In this document: in pieces, positions 17,881-26,034 of the stretch
How positions within the stretch are numbered: the first letter of the stretch is position 1
How the letters are laid out: each line of letters starts with the position of its first letter
Source of the DNA: a virus
Direction: 5' to 3' (one strand)
DNA length: 36,680 nt
IMG/VR virus record: IMGVR_UViG_3300025632_000038
Coordinates: 1-36,680 of that record
Program-made: the position numbers and the translations under genes
The notes under the pieces: model-generated
Databases searched by the model: none
The model's input: only the letters and a program-made list of their open reading frames with translations
What the model was told of the DNA's origin: nothing

Positions 17881-20708
17881 ATTGCAATACTATAAAAAAT
17901 CCATTAACATCTAGGTTAATAAATGGAATAGAGGATTGGGCTAATAATCAAGAAACTCAAGATAATGTTAGAGCTCCTTATCAAGCTGCTATATCAATGT
18001 TTGAATCAAGATTTAATATCCCAATAGAAGCAGCTGCTTTATTAGGAAAAGATCAAACTAGGAACTTTTTAAGTACAGGAAGTATTGAAAGATTTAAACT
18101 TGACTTAAAAGAATATGTCGGTAGAGTAAAAAAAGGTTCTTTAACTGGATGGGAAGCAACAGAGAAGTTTTTAACTGGAACAATGTTAGGTAAAAAAGAT
18201 CCTGTTTTAGCTGAAAGTTTAAAAGAAATAAGAGATATTGTAAATAATAATTCATTAAGAGAACAGCAAACAACCTCAGAATTTCTTAGCATTATAGAAG
18301 ATATAAAAGTTTCTGGAGGTGTTGAATTTGGAACATTTACTGATAGAAAATTTAATAAAGCATTAAAAGAACATAGAAGGCTTCAACTAGCACATATAAA
18401 AGCTTTAGACTCTACAGATAACGAATTAAGATTAAAGACAGAAAAAGAATTAAAAGACTTTGAACGTAATGGAAATGTAAGATCTTTTGTTGATTTTGTT
18501 AAAATTATTGAAAAAACTATGCCAGCTGCTATAAAGTTAAAATACGAAAATGAGAAAAAATTAGCAGATGATGGAGATAAAGAAGCGATTGATAGAGTTA
18601 AGAGATATGATTCAGGCGATTTGTTAGTAAAAATTTCACCAAAAGTTGATTCAGACAAAGAATATTTACGACAAGTAGGCGTTGACGAAAACTTAATAAG
18701 AGCAGTAACAAAATATAATGACTTAATGAATAAGTCTTATTCTACTTTAAAATTGGGTATAGACAAAAAAATAGATACTATTATTAAAAAAATAGAAAAC
18801 AAACAAGGTTCTTTTGATTCTATAGAAAAACTACAAGAACTAAAAGACAATCTAAAGTCTAAATTAATGCCTAAGTATAAAGAAGATGGATACTTTCCTC
18901 ATTTTACTAATGAATTGAATGCAAAATTTATGGACAAATTAATGCCATATTTTGATAAAATGGAAACTTCTCAAATTGATGGTAAGCATAAATCTAAAGA
19001 CATTGACGATATAATTAATGAGTTAAATGTTGCAATACCTTCTTTTGCTAAAGCTAGAACTCAAAATACTAACTATGATTATAACAGAAATTTTGTAGAT
19101 GTTATTAGTACATATATTCAACAGGTAAATAAATTTAATACAAATGCTTTCTTAACTGATTCACATCTTAAATCATTAGATCTTGCTAGAAAAATGTATG
19201 GAGAACCTAAAGATTCGCAATACTCTGGTAAAATAGTAGACACAATTGAAAGTTTATATGGTTCTATGAATGGAGATGCAACAGTTAAAGGTTCAATGAA
19301 TGAAATTAAAAAAGCTCTTCTTTCTTATCAATTTATAAATAAATTAGGTTTTAGTCCTAGATCAGCAGCTAGAAACTATACTCAGGTATTAATGAATTTT
19401 GTAACATTTGGAAGTTCTAATATAATTCAATCAAGAAAATATTTAAAACAAAACGCTCTTGAATTTAATTTAGATGAATTTTTAAAAGATGCTAACTTGT
19501 ATATGGATACTTCAGAAGCTGCTATAGAATCTGGAATAAATGTAAAAAGTGCCAATGAAATTAAAATTAGAAGAATGAATGAAGAAGGAAAAATAATTTA
19601 TTCAGATGAAGGGAGTTTTGCATATAAAGGTTTAAAAGTATTTTCTTCTGGTTTATCTAAAATTGCACAAAAAAGTTCTTGGATGCATAGAACAGTTGAA
19701 AATTCTAATAGAAAATTTACAGCTAGTATTGCATTTGGGCAGATTAATAAAGTAATGGACGAAAGTGATAGATTTGAAAGGTATCTTCAAAAGAGAATAG
19801 AAAGTGGAGAACTAAAAGGGACTGTTGCTAGTAATAAAAAAAGATATGCAAAAGCTTATGCTAAGAATATGGTTATATTAAATCATTTTGATTATGAATC
19901 ATACGCTAAGGCTAAAGTAATGAAAGAAGGTGTAGGTCAGTTTTTATTTCAATTTCAACATTACGGAATGGAATTTTTAGAAAGAAACTACTCTGTAATG
20001 AGAGAAGCAAAATCAGATTTAAAATACGCTGAATCATTTAAAGATGCCAAGGGTGTTCATAAGTTTATGAATATGGGGTTTGCTTATTTTCTAGCACCTG
20101 CTTTAATTAGTTATATTAGTGGGTATAATCAAACTTTAGTAGAGCATACAGGAAAAGAAATCCTAGATGATCTATCTATGATATTATTTTCAGATCTTGA
20201 CAATGAAGAAGATCGTGAAAAAATAAACAAACAATTCTTTGGAAAAGGCATTATTACTTCTAAGCTTGGCCCTACTGTTGGAACTATATTAGATATAGGT
20301 GTAATGACAGAGTTATTAAATGCTGATAATGAGTACCTAGATAACCTAGCTTTCTCAATTGGTGAATCTACAAGTGATAGTAATATGGATATATCAATGC
20401 AACAATTAAAAATGATAAATCAAATGTTAGGTAGGACTGTTGATAGATATATACCTATGTATAGTAGAGGACATTTACCAGATGCTATTATGCAGGAAGT
20501 ATTTACTGCTTACCCAAAAGGAAAAGATCCAAAAACAGGAGAAGATCAAAGGACTTTAATTAGAGACATATCTCCTTTTATAGAAAAAAACTATCCACAA
20601 TACTTTGATAAAATAAAAAAGAAAAAGAAATCTAAAAAAAGATATAAAAATCTTCCATTATCTTTAAGAAATTCTTTATTATATTTAGAGAAAGAAGGCA
20701 AACGTTAG
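17871..20708 (+). CDS. Large candidate internal virion protein, 945 aa
   Basis: A large protein starting at TTG (17871) with AAAGGAG upstream at eight bases spacing; it overlaps the giant gene by ten bases. It begins MPVDCNTIKNPLTSRLINGI and is mostly helical. Residues about 492-515 (LGFSPRSAARNYTQVLMNFV) look like the conserved core of C-terminal domains found in very large phage polyvalent/virion proteins, though I cannot name the family with certainty. Residues about 732-752 (FMNMGFAYFLAPALISYISG) form a hydrophobic segment. The C-terminus is strongly basic (KIKKKKKSKKRYK). I saw no convincing lysozyme or transglycosylase motif. Last gene of the rightward arm; an ejected partner of the giant protein is the most likely role. 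Confidence 0.6.
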   Translation: MPVDCNTIKNPLTSRLINGIEDWANNQETQDNVRAPYQAAISMFESRFNIPIEAAALLGKDQTRNFLSTGSIERFKLDLKEYVGRVKKGSLTGWEATEKFLTGTMLGKKDPVLAESLKEIRDIVNNNSLREQQTTSEFLSIIEDIKVSGGVEFGTFTDRKFNKALKEHRRLQLAHIKALDSTDNELRLKTEKELKDFERNGNVRSFVDFVKIIEKTMPAAIKLKYENEKKLADDGDKEAIDRVKRYDSGDLLVKISPKVDSDKEYLRQVGVDENLIRAVTKYNDLMNKSYSTLKLGIDKKIDTIIKKIENKQGSFDSIEKLQELKDNLKSKLMPKYKEDGYFPHFTNELNAKFMDKLMPYFDKMETSQIDGKHKSKDIDDIINELNVAIPSFAKARTQNTNYDYNRNFVDVISTYIQQVNKFNTNAFLTDSHLKSLDLARKMYGEPKDSQYSGKIVDTIESLYGSMNGDATVKGSMNEIKKALLSYQFINKLGFSPRSAARNYTQVLMNFVTFGSSNIIQSRKYLKQNALEFNLDEFLKDANLYMDTSEAAIESGINVKSANEIKIRRMNEEGKIIYSDEGSFAYKGLKVFSSGLSKIAQKSSWMHRTVENSNRKFTASIAFGQINKVMDESDRFERYLQKRIESGELKGTVASNKKRYAKAYAKNMVILNHFDYESYAKAKVMKEGVGQFLFQFQHYGMEFLERNYSVMREAKSDLKYAESFKDAKGVHKFMNMGFAYFLAPALISYISGYNQTLVEHTGKEILDDLSMILFSDLDNEEDREKINKQFFGKGIITSKLGPTVGTILDIGVMTELLNADNEYLDNLAFSIGESTSDSNMDISMQQLKMINQMLGRTVDRYIPMYSRGHLPDAIMQEVFTAYPKGKDPKTGEDQRTLIRDISPFIEKNYPQYFDKIKKKKKSKKRYKNLPLSLRNSLLYLEKEGKR

Positions 20709-20716
20709 TAGTCTGC

Positions 20717-20742
20717 CTCCTTACTCCTAGTCAGCAAAGGAG
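20717..20742. terminator. Weak hairpin between convergent operons
   Basis: The two arms of the genome converge here with only 35 bases between stop codons. CTCCTT (20717-20722) can pair with AAGGAG (20737-20742), a 6-bp stem with a 14-base loop. No long U-run follows on either strand, so it is at best a weak bidirectional terminator. Position is the main support. Confidence 0.25.
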
Positions 20743-20743
20743 A

Positions 20744-20926
20744 TTATGCTGTAAATCTATCGCTTAGTTCTTGTTCTAATAATGATTCTAACTTTTCTGT
20801 TGTTTCTTTTAATGCACTAGCCATTTTAAGTAAAAAAGTGTAGTCGTTTTTTTCTATTGCTAATTCCATATTTTTATTTACTTTACCCATTACTTTTACA
20901 TAGGATTTAATTGTACTATCTATCAT
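20744..20926 (-). CDS. Hypothetical helical protein
   Basis: A 60-aa protein, last gene of the leftward operon. It is predicted almost fully helical with alternating charges (MASALKETTEKLESLLEQEL), so a small coiled-coil or helical bundle. Its ATG overlaps the stop of the RuvC-like gene, showing coupling. No known domain. It may be an accessory to the resolvase because of the coupling, but this is only context. Confidence 0.55.
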   Translation of the reverse strand: MIDSTIKSYVKVMGKVNKNMELAIEKNDYTFLLKMASALKETTEKLESLLEQELSDRFTA

Positions 20927-21423
20927 TACTCTTCTCCTTGTTCTGTGTACATTCCGTACATTGTTATTAATATAGCATCAGCATTCCACAATGTAACTTT
21001 TTCAGATGTGTAATTACTTGCTATTTCTTTTAATTTATTCTTCCTATCTTTTTTAACTTTAGGAAGTTTCTCTCCTATTTTATTCTCCCAAAACTTCATC
21101 CATTTTTGTGGAGATACTTCTACTATTTGTTTTAAGTCTCTAGATGTATGTCCTATTTTTGAATGCAATAAACCCATCCAAACTCCGTAGTTTACTCCAA
21201 ACTTAAACAAAGAACTTCTTCCATCATGAGGCATAGCATGTACTTTTTCTATGTATGCTATTATTTTTTTTTGATTATAAGATGATCTTGCTATATTTAA
21301 ACCTATATCTCTACGGACTATTAATTCGTGACATTTTTGAGATCTTACATTTATTTCTTTTGAATTAGTATAGCTTAATGCTCCACTAGCTCCGGGATCT
21401 ATTCCAATTACTGTTATATTCAT
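20926..21423 (-). CDS. RuvC-like Holliday junction resolvase
   Basis: A 165-aa protein with the RNase H-fold acidic residues in the expected order. D9 lies in VIGIDPGASGALS, E59 in IIAYIEKVHAMP, and D149 in LWNADAILI, with VSPQKWMKFW and KKDRKNKLKEIA between. The pattern G-[IV]-D-P-G-x-x-G and the E-K-V-H-A-M-P box are typical of phage RuvC-family crossover junction endonucleases. It would cut branched recombination or replication intermediates before packaging. It belongs to the same operon as the Rad52-like and Cas4-like proteins. It overlaps the upstream gene by four bases (ATGA). Length is normal for the family. Confidence 0.8.
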   Translation of the reverse strand: MNITVIGIDPGASGALSYTNSKEINVRSQKCHELIVRRDIGLNIARSSYNQKKIIAYIEKVHAMPHDGRSSLFKFGVNYGVWMGLLHSKIGHTSRDLKQIVEVSPQKWMKFWENKIGEKLPKVKKDRKNKLKEIASNYTSEKVTLWNADAILITMYGMYTEQGEE

Positions 21424-21782
21424 TGTGCATCCTTTCTATGTGTATAATTATGAGAACTTTTATAAGACTTTTTTCTATAAGGTTTGTAATATTGTTTTCT
21501 AATTTTGTATTTATCGCTTAGTATTTCACCTTTAAATAATTTAATTACTTTATTTACGATAGGGAATACTACCTTTTTTAAATTAGTATTGTAATATTTG
21601 CTACAACCTTTGTTTAAAATCTTCTTAGGTATTGCTTTCGGGGATGTATTTTCGATTTCTTTAAACCAATAACATTGATTTTTGACTTCGTAGTAACACC
21701 CCCTACAGCTTTTATTATTATCTACCAAGAGTATCTTTTTCTGCTTCTTTGTGGTCGTTATAGAACTTGCATTTATTACCAT
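21420..21782 (-). CDS. Basic Cys-containing hypothetical protein, start uncertain
   Basis: Up to 120 aa. The ATG at 21782 would overlap the helicase gene by 65 bases and has no ribosome site. A TTG at 21728 would remove 18 residues of low-complexity sequence (ASSITTTKKQKK) and reduce the overlap to 11 bases, which I consider equally likely. The body has CRGC, then a third Cys seven residues on (YEVKNQCYWF) and a fourth in NKGCSKYY, suggesting a four-Cys metal site. The tail is very rich in Lys/Tyr/Arg/His. No family recognised. It lies between helicase and resolvase, so a nucleic-acid role is plausible. Confidence 0.5.
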   Translation of the reverse strand: MVINASSITTTKKQKKILLVDNNKSCRGCYYEVKNQCYWFKEIENTSPKAIPKKILNKGCSKYYNTNLKKVVFPIVNKVIKLFKGEILSDKYKIRKQYYKPYRKKSYKSSHNYTHRKDAQ

Positions 21783-23052
21783 TGAAACCCATAGGGTAAG
21801 TACCTATTTTACCATATCGACTTTTAGCAACAATAACTTCACTTTTGAATTGATTGTACTTTTCACTATCAAAATTGTGTCCATAAAATACAAACATCGC
21901 AGCTTCAGCAGCTTGTTCAATTACACCTGATTCAGCATAATCACTCATTCTAGGTCTAGGATCAAATCGTTTTTCAATATCACGATTCAATTGAGATACT
22001 AGCAATCCAGAACAATTCTCTTGTTTACATATCCATTTGTAATCATTAACAATCTTTTCTATTTCAAAGCGTCTATCTTTATTTTTCAATCCACTTTCGA
22101 TTAGTTGAATGTAATCATCAATAACAATGTCTGGTTTATGTTTTGTTATTTCCCTAATAGAATCATCTAGAGTTCTTATATCATCATATGCGATTAAGTC
22201 TTTGTATTTCTCTCTTACATATTCAGATACACTTTCTAATGCTATTTGTTTCTTTTCATCTGTTATACCTGCTCTAATCATCGAATAAGTAAGGTCTTGT
22301 GATTCCATTACAAATAACTTTTTCATAGTTTCTACATTACTCATCTCACGATTAAATAACATTACACTATAACCTTGTTCGATTAAACCTCTAACAATAT
22401 TTAACATTAGAGTAGTTTTACCATGGCCTGGTCTTCCTCCAAGAACTGTTAATTCTTTACGAGTCATTCCACCTGCAAAGCTATCTAAGTTTCCAAGACC
22501 AAAATTAATTAAATTAGTCTCTTCCTTTACTGCTATTTTAGCTTCATCTACAACATCGGATATATCTTTTATTTTAGAAGGTTGTATGTTGCGTAATTCA
22601 TTGATTAATCTATTGTGTTTTTCTAGAATGCTACCAACGTCTTTATAGTTCTTAAAACTAGCATTAAGTAAATCTTGAGCAGACTTAGCAGTCTCTCTTT
22701 GAATATACTTTTCCCAAACTATTTTAGCATAATGTTCTACTTTGCTTTTACTTACAATAGATTCTTGAAGATCAAGTAAATAAATAGTATCTTTTTCTCC
22801 TGTCGATTCAAACATTTTATCACCAACAGTTATAACATCAATTGGTACTTTATTCTTATATAACTCTTTCATTGCTTTGAACGTATTTAATGCATCTTTA
22901 GAATAAAAAGCATCATCATTTCTTATCCAAGCCATAGCAATTTCCATTTCTATGTCTTTTCCAACGAGTATACAACCTAATATTCCATGTTCTGCTTCTA
23001 TATTACATGGCATTACTTTTAATGAAGCAACACCTTCGTCTATTTCTTTCAT
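21718..23052 (-). CDS. DnaB-like replicative helicase
   Basis: 444 aa from the ATG at 23052, which has AAAGGAG upstream; an in-frame ATG 33 bases earlier lacks support. The N-terminal DnaB domain opens with PCNIEAEHGILGCIL (residues 15-29). The RecA-like core has Walker A GGRPGHGKT (205-213), Walker B DIVIDDY (308-314), the SQLNR motif (353-357) and IVAKSRYGKIG (407-417). This is the complete set for a hexameric 5'-3' replicative helicase. No primase or DNA polymerase is present in the window, so host enzymes or genes in the unsampled part must supply them. Length is normal for DnaB/phage helicases. It sits between the methyltransferase and a small Cys protein. Confidence 0.88.
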   Translation of the reverse strand: MKEIDEGVASLKVMPCNIEAEHGILGCILVGKDIEMEIAMAWIRNDDAFYSKDALNTFKAMKELYKNKVPIDVITVGDKMFESTGEKDTIYLLDLQESIVSKSKVEHYAKIVWEKYIQRETAKSAQDLLNASFKNYKDVGSILEKHNRLINELRNIQPSKIKDISDVVDEAKIAVKEETNLINFGLGNLDSFAGGMTRKELTVLGGRPGHGKTTLMLNIVRGLIEQGYSVMLFNREMSNVETMKKLFVMESQDLTYSMIRAGITDEKKQIALESVSEYVREKYKDLIAYDDIRTLDDSIREITKHKPDIVIDDYIQLIESGLKNKDRRFEIEKIVNDYKWICKQENCSGLLVSQLNRDIEKRFDPRPRMSDYAESGVIEQAAEAAMFVFYGHNFDSEKYNQFKSEVIVAKSRYGKIGTYPMGFNGNKCKFYNDHKEAEKDTLGR

Positions 23053-23062
23053 ATTATCTCCT

Positions 23063-23893
23063 TTAAAACAAACCCATTTGATCACTAGGTTCGTAGTTTA
23101 TTATTAAGTATTCTTTTCTCTCTTTATTTCTATTTTCGTCCGTAGCTCCTTGATATTTTAAAGTAATAGTTCTTACGTCATACTCTTTATACAAATCAAA
23201 GACCTCTTCTCTGTAGTCGTAGGATACCATAAATTTACCACCATTATTATGTATTTTATCAACTTTTTCTTTTAATCTGATATGGTCTTCAGCATTAAAA
23301 TTATGTTGATAATAGTCTCCTTTATCTGTTGCTATGAAATAAGGCGGATCGAGATACCAAAAATCGTTTTCTTTTGGTTTATACCTATCTATAAGATCTC
23401 CAAAGTCTAAGTTTTCTATCGTTGAACCTCCTATCTTTTTTCTTGAATACTCAAACTCTTTCATCCAATTTTTATTCCAATCTTTTACCATTGACATAGG
23501 TGTGTGAATTAATTTATTAAAACTATGTCTTATACAATAAAAGTATTTAGCAGCCCTTAAAGGATCTGGTATTTCTATGTGTTGCTTTTCTTTTATTTCT
23601 GTACGAAACCCATCAAACAATTCTCTAGACTTAGGCAACCAATCTAAGTAATAAACTAATTTATCTAAATCATACATTATACAATTATATAAATTAACTA
23701 TGTTATTATCTTTGTCATTTAAAACATTCCATTTTGCTTTTTCTTTTCTAAAAAACATAGATAACCCACCAGAGAATACTTCAAAATACCTATGGTGAGG
23801 AGGTATAAGAGGAACAAATTGTTTGCTCAACATATACTTCCCACCATAATAAGGTATTACAATAGGGCAATCGTACCAATCAAGAGATGGCAA
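23063..23893 (-). CDS. Dam-like DNA adenine-N6 methyltransferase
   Basis: 276 aa. YYGGK (15-19) is the amino-terminal AdoMet motif, FEVFSGGLSM (37-46) is motif I, and LDPPY (181-185) is the catalytic DPPY motif IV. The order fits class D12/Dam methyltransferases. The likely start is a TTG at 23893 with GAGG six bases before it; no ATG lies upstream of the essential YYGGK motif. It overlaps the DUF932 gene by 14 bases. No restriction endonuclease is adjacent, so it is an orphan enzyme that may protect phage DNA or affect packaging or transcription. Target specificity (GATC by family) is presumed, not shown. Confidence 0.85.
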   Translation of the reverse strand: MPSLDWYDCPIVIPYYGGKYMLSKQFVPLIPPHHRYFEVFSGGLSMFFRKEKAKWNVLNDKDNNIVNLYNCIMYDLDKLVYYLDWLPKSRELFDGFRTEIKEKQHIEIPDPLRAAKYFYCIRHSFNKLIHTPMSMVKDWNKNWMKEFEYSRKKIGGSTIENLDFGDLIDRYKPKENDFWYLDPPYFIATDKGDYYQHNFNAEDHIRLKEKVDKIHNNGGKFMVSYDYREEVFDLYKEYDVRTITLKYQGATDENRNKERKEYLIINYEPSDQMGLF

Positions 23894-24677
23894 CTTTAGC
23901 CTCTTTGTATGCTAACTTCTTAATCTTAGGATACAATCTCTGTTCTAATCCATGAGTAGAATCTAGATTTCTATTCATATGATGTGTTAATACATTAGTA
24001 CCTACATTTAATAAATCCCAAAAAGTTCTAGGTTTTTCAATGATAATTTTATCAGTAACCAAAGTATTTGCATAATCTGGAAACATTTTCATCATTTCAA
24101 TTAAATGATTTTCTTGGAACTTTGTTTCTGCAAGTATCGGAAACTCTTCTTTAAATACAAGTTTTGTTTTATCAACAGTTTCTTCAATAACATTACTAAT
24201 ATCATTAAGAGAAATATTAGATTTAATATGTTTGTTTTTGTATTTACTTGCAACAATTCCTACTACCATGCCATTTAGACATATCAATCTAAACGCACCA
24301 CCTAGTATATTTAAACCAACAGTTCCATTATAACTATTCATAATGTTAATTTCAGGAGTCATCTCATCTGCTTTAGACATTTTAACAACTTGTTTTGGAA
24401 AGTGCCAACTAAATTGTGTTTTTGCACCACCATTCAAGACATTAACTTCTTTAGGTTCACCTCCTAATTTCTTAATAAGTGGTTCTGCTATATTCATAAT
24501 AGTTTCATTCTTTACAAGTTTGTAACTATTTGTCATACAACTAAGAACTTTATTATTATCTTCTCTTACTATGAATTTATATCCAGTTTTATCAAGTAAC
24601 GTAACATCTTGTTTGTCATCTAATGGATAACCAACTGCTGGTACTTCTTTTACTGAAAACATTGCGTCCTGTAACAT
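23880..24677 (-). CDS. DUF932-family protein
   Basis: 265 aa. The middle shows TQFSWHFPKQVVKMSKADE, INIMNSYNGTVGLNILGGAF and RLICLNGMVVG, the conserved signature of DUF932 (related to DUF945), a family common in plasmids and phages and of unknown biochemical role. It lies between a small membrane protein and the Dam-like gene within the replication operon. It has no obvious catalytic triad or metal-binding cluster. The start ATG is one base after the previous stop and is preceded by AAAGGAG. Family assignment is from recall of the motif. Function remains open, though association with replication or anti-restriction loci is typical. Confidence 0.75.
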   Translation of the reverse strand: MLQDAMFSVKEVPAVGYPLDDKQDVTLLDKTGYKFIVREDNNKVLSCMTNSYKLVKNETIMNIAEPLIKKLGGEPKEVNVLNGGAKTQFSWHFPKQVVKMSKADEMTPEINIMNSYNGTVGLNILGGAFRLICLNGMVVGIVASKYKNKHIKSNISLNDISNVIEETVDKTKLVFKEEFPILAETKFQENHLIEMMKMFPDYANTLVTDKIIIEKPRTFWDLLNVGTNVLTHHMNRNLDSTHGLEQRLYPKIKKLAYKEAKVAIS

Positions 24678-24678
24678 A

Positions 24679-24837
24679 TTACTCTCCTTTGTTTTTATTT
24701 GACATTTCTTCTAGTTTTTCTCTAAACATATCTACCGCTACTACCATTAATATCATACCAAGACCTATTAATAATACTGATATGCTAAGTAAAAACATAC
24801 TTCCTATCCACTCTGCTAATGTTAATATAACCATCAT
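24679..24837 (-). CDS. Small membrane protein
   Basis: A 52-aa gene. ATG at 24837 (a second ATG follows at once) with AGGAG upstream. Residues about 3-36 are strongly hydrophobic (ILTLAEWIGSM, then FLLSISVLLIGLGMILMVV), enough for one membrane helix, followed by a charged tail FREKLEEMSNKNKGE. It is inside the early operon, unlike the holin-like gene at the left end, so it may act early on the host membrane, but no family is recognised. Its last codons carry the AAAGGAG of the DUF932 gene. Confidence 0.6.
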   Translation of the reverse strand: MMVILTLAEWIGSMFLLSISVLLIGLGMILMVVAVDMFREKLEEMSNKNKGE

Positions 24838-24859
24838 TTTTCTCTCCTATTTTAGTTTA

Positions 24860-24933
24860 TAAACTCCCCTAACATAGCGCCAACCATTTGTCATCGATTT
24901 TTTTTATTAAATCAATTATTTTAGGGGAGTTTA
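24860..24933. repeat. 13-bp inverted repeat flanking a small intergenic element
   Basis: TAAACTCCCCTAA (24860-24872) is exactly complementary to TTAGGGGAGTTTA (24921-24933), with a 48-base spacer. In the leftward transcript the spacer contains a second near-perfect stem (ATTGATTT with AAATCGAT, one G-U pair). It lies between two coding genes and ends about 20 bases before the ribosome site of the small membrane protein. It could be a structured 5' leader, a processing site or a terminator; no long U-run follows. Confidence 0.5.
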
Positions 24934-24935
24934 AT

Positions 24936-25304
24936 TTATTTTATTATTGGTGGTGTAGATCCTAATCTTTTTCTTTCGTTTTCTACTATAGTATCGTGAT
25001 TTTTATCTGAATTAGATATTACTGTTCTAAGATAAGCGAATCCTTTACCATGCTCAAAACTTCTTGAAGTATAAAAAGTCTCTATACCATAATCTATTAA
25101 TTGATCTCTGCATTCTTTAATACCATAAAGAAACTTGTGAAATTCATATCTACTATCTGAAGGAACATTATTTATTATTAGTTTAGCAATTCTAGTTATT
25201 TGCTCTCTTGTTCTTCTGTTCCTTACTTTTAGTAAGTCTCTTATATCTAAGCTAATATTTCTACTAGACTTTGATTGGTATCCACACGCAGGACACTTAT
25301 TCAT
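24936..25304 (-). CDS. Hypothetical protein with N-terminal CPACG
   Basis: 122 aa using the ATG at 25304 (preceded by AAAGG); a GTG 21 bases upstream is possible. It starts MNKCPACGYQ, a typical zinc-knuckle half. Only one further Cys (KECRDQ) is seen, so the metal site would be incomplete unless shared or completed by His. The middle is basic and helical (RNRRTREQITRIAKLIINN), consistent with nucleic-acid binding. It overlaps the upstream Cys-rich gene by eight bases, and the two may be functional partners. No family recognised. Confidence 0.55.
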   Translation of the reverse strand: MNKCPACGYQSKSSRNISLDIRDLLKVRNRRTREQITRIAKLIINNVPSDSRYEFHKFLYGIKECRDQLIDYGIETFYTSRSFEHGKGFAYLRTVISNSDKNHDTIVENERKRLGSTPPIIK

Positions 25305-25551
25305 TGTTACCTTTACAATCTTCACATTTCTCTCTCTTTTTTCCGTAAGTTGGAAAACTTTGATAATGCTTTACTACAAAAGATCCTCTTCTTTTTTGTT
25401 TTAGATTTCTCATACTAGCTTTATCGTACTCCCAACATCTTTTGCAAGAACTACAAAACTTTATTTTTTTGTCTGCTCTTCTCGCATCAGTATTACATCT
25501 ATCAGACTCAAATAAATTAGGGTCATGAACTTTATTTATTAACCAATTCAT
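25297..25551 (-). CDS. Small zinc-ribbon-like protein
   Basis: 84 aa with C33-x2-C36 (FCSSCKRCW) and C76-x2-C79 (KCEDCKG), two CxxC knuckles about 40 residues apart, plus C19 and C39. The stretch between is basic (RNLKQKRRGSFVVKHYQ). This layout fits a zinc ribbon or treble-clef that binds nucleic acid or protein. It overlaps the next CPACG protein by eight bases. No specific family can be named. Confidence 0.6.
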   Translation of the reverse strand: MNWLINKVHDPNLFESDRCNTDARRADKKIKFCSSCKRCWEYDKASMRNLKQKRRGSFVVKHYQSFPTYGKKREKCEDCKGNNE

Positions 25552-25560
25552 ATATTCTCC

Positions 25561-25854
25561 TTATATTACTTTAACTTCTGTTGTGCATCCCCATCTATGT
25601 TTTCCTAAATAGAAAGGTCTATCTTCTTTATTCACTTGATTAACTTTAGTTACTAGAACAGATGTTGATACTTTTGTATGATTTAATATTACTGCTTGAG
25701 TATCCGATTGAGTTCTAATTAATTCTCCTATTTCTATATCTTTTATAAAAGTATATCCATCGCTACATTCTATAATAGGTTTATTAATCAGAGCAAGTTT
25801 CGCAAGTTTGTCCGCCATTTCTTTTTTTTTCTTCAGTTTTGTTGCCATTTTCAT
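25561..25854 (-). CDS. Hypothetical beta-rich protein
   Basis: 97 aa. The ATG at 25854 has AAAGGAG six bases upstream, which decides the start even though it places the first 71 bases inside the preceding gene. The N-terminus is a lysine-rich helix (ATKLKKKKEMADKLAKLAL); the rest looks beta-rich (GYTFIKDIEIGELIRTQ, TSVLVTKVNQVN), possibly a small barrel. Two cysteines. No family is recognised. Confidence 0.55.
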   Translation of the reverse strand: MKMATKLKKKKEMADKLAKLALINKPIIECSDGYTFIKDIEIGELIRTQSDTQAVILNHTKVSTSVLVTKVNQVNKEDRPFYLGKHRWGCTTEVKVI

Positions 25855-26032
25855 CGTCTTCTCCTTTGTAAAACATATCTACTATTTTTTCTAATTCATC
25901 TATAAGATTATCAATACCATTAAAATGGTCTGATCCTTTATACATTCTTAGTGCCATTAGCATTAACAAAGCTTCATTTTTACTATCAAAAGCTATTGCT
26001 GGTTGTTTAGTTTGTGTTCGTGTTTTTTTCAT
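25784..26032 (-). CDS. Hypothetical protein with C-terminal CxxC
   Basis: 82 aa. The ATG at 26032 has GGAGAG upstream. The N-terminus is basic (MKKTRTQTKQ), the middle helical (NEALLMLMALRMYKGSDHF) and acidic, and the end carries TCETC. It is the first gene after the structured leader at 26035-26156 and would be the direct target of any control there. It overlaps the next gene by 71 bases in another frame. Function unknown. Confidence 0.5.
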   Translation of the reverse strand: MKKTRTQTKQPAIAFDSKNEALLMLMALRMYKGSDHFNGIDNLIDELEKIVDMFYKGEDDENGNKTEEKKRNGGQTCETCSD

Positions 26033-26034
26033 TT

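Noticed and set aside
17871-20708. Lysozyme or transglycosylase domain in the 945-aa protein
   Set aside because: No convincing catalytic Glu context or conserved muramidase motif could be found by reading, although the position would favour one.
24343-24862. Plus-strand open frames opposite the DUF932 and membrane-protein genes
   Set aside because: Antisense to a family with conserved motifs; no ribosome site and no conserved content.
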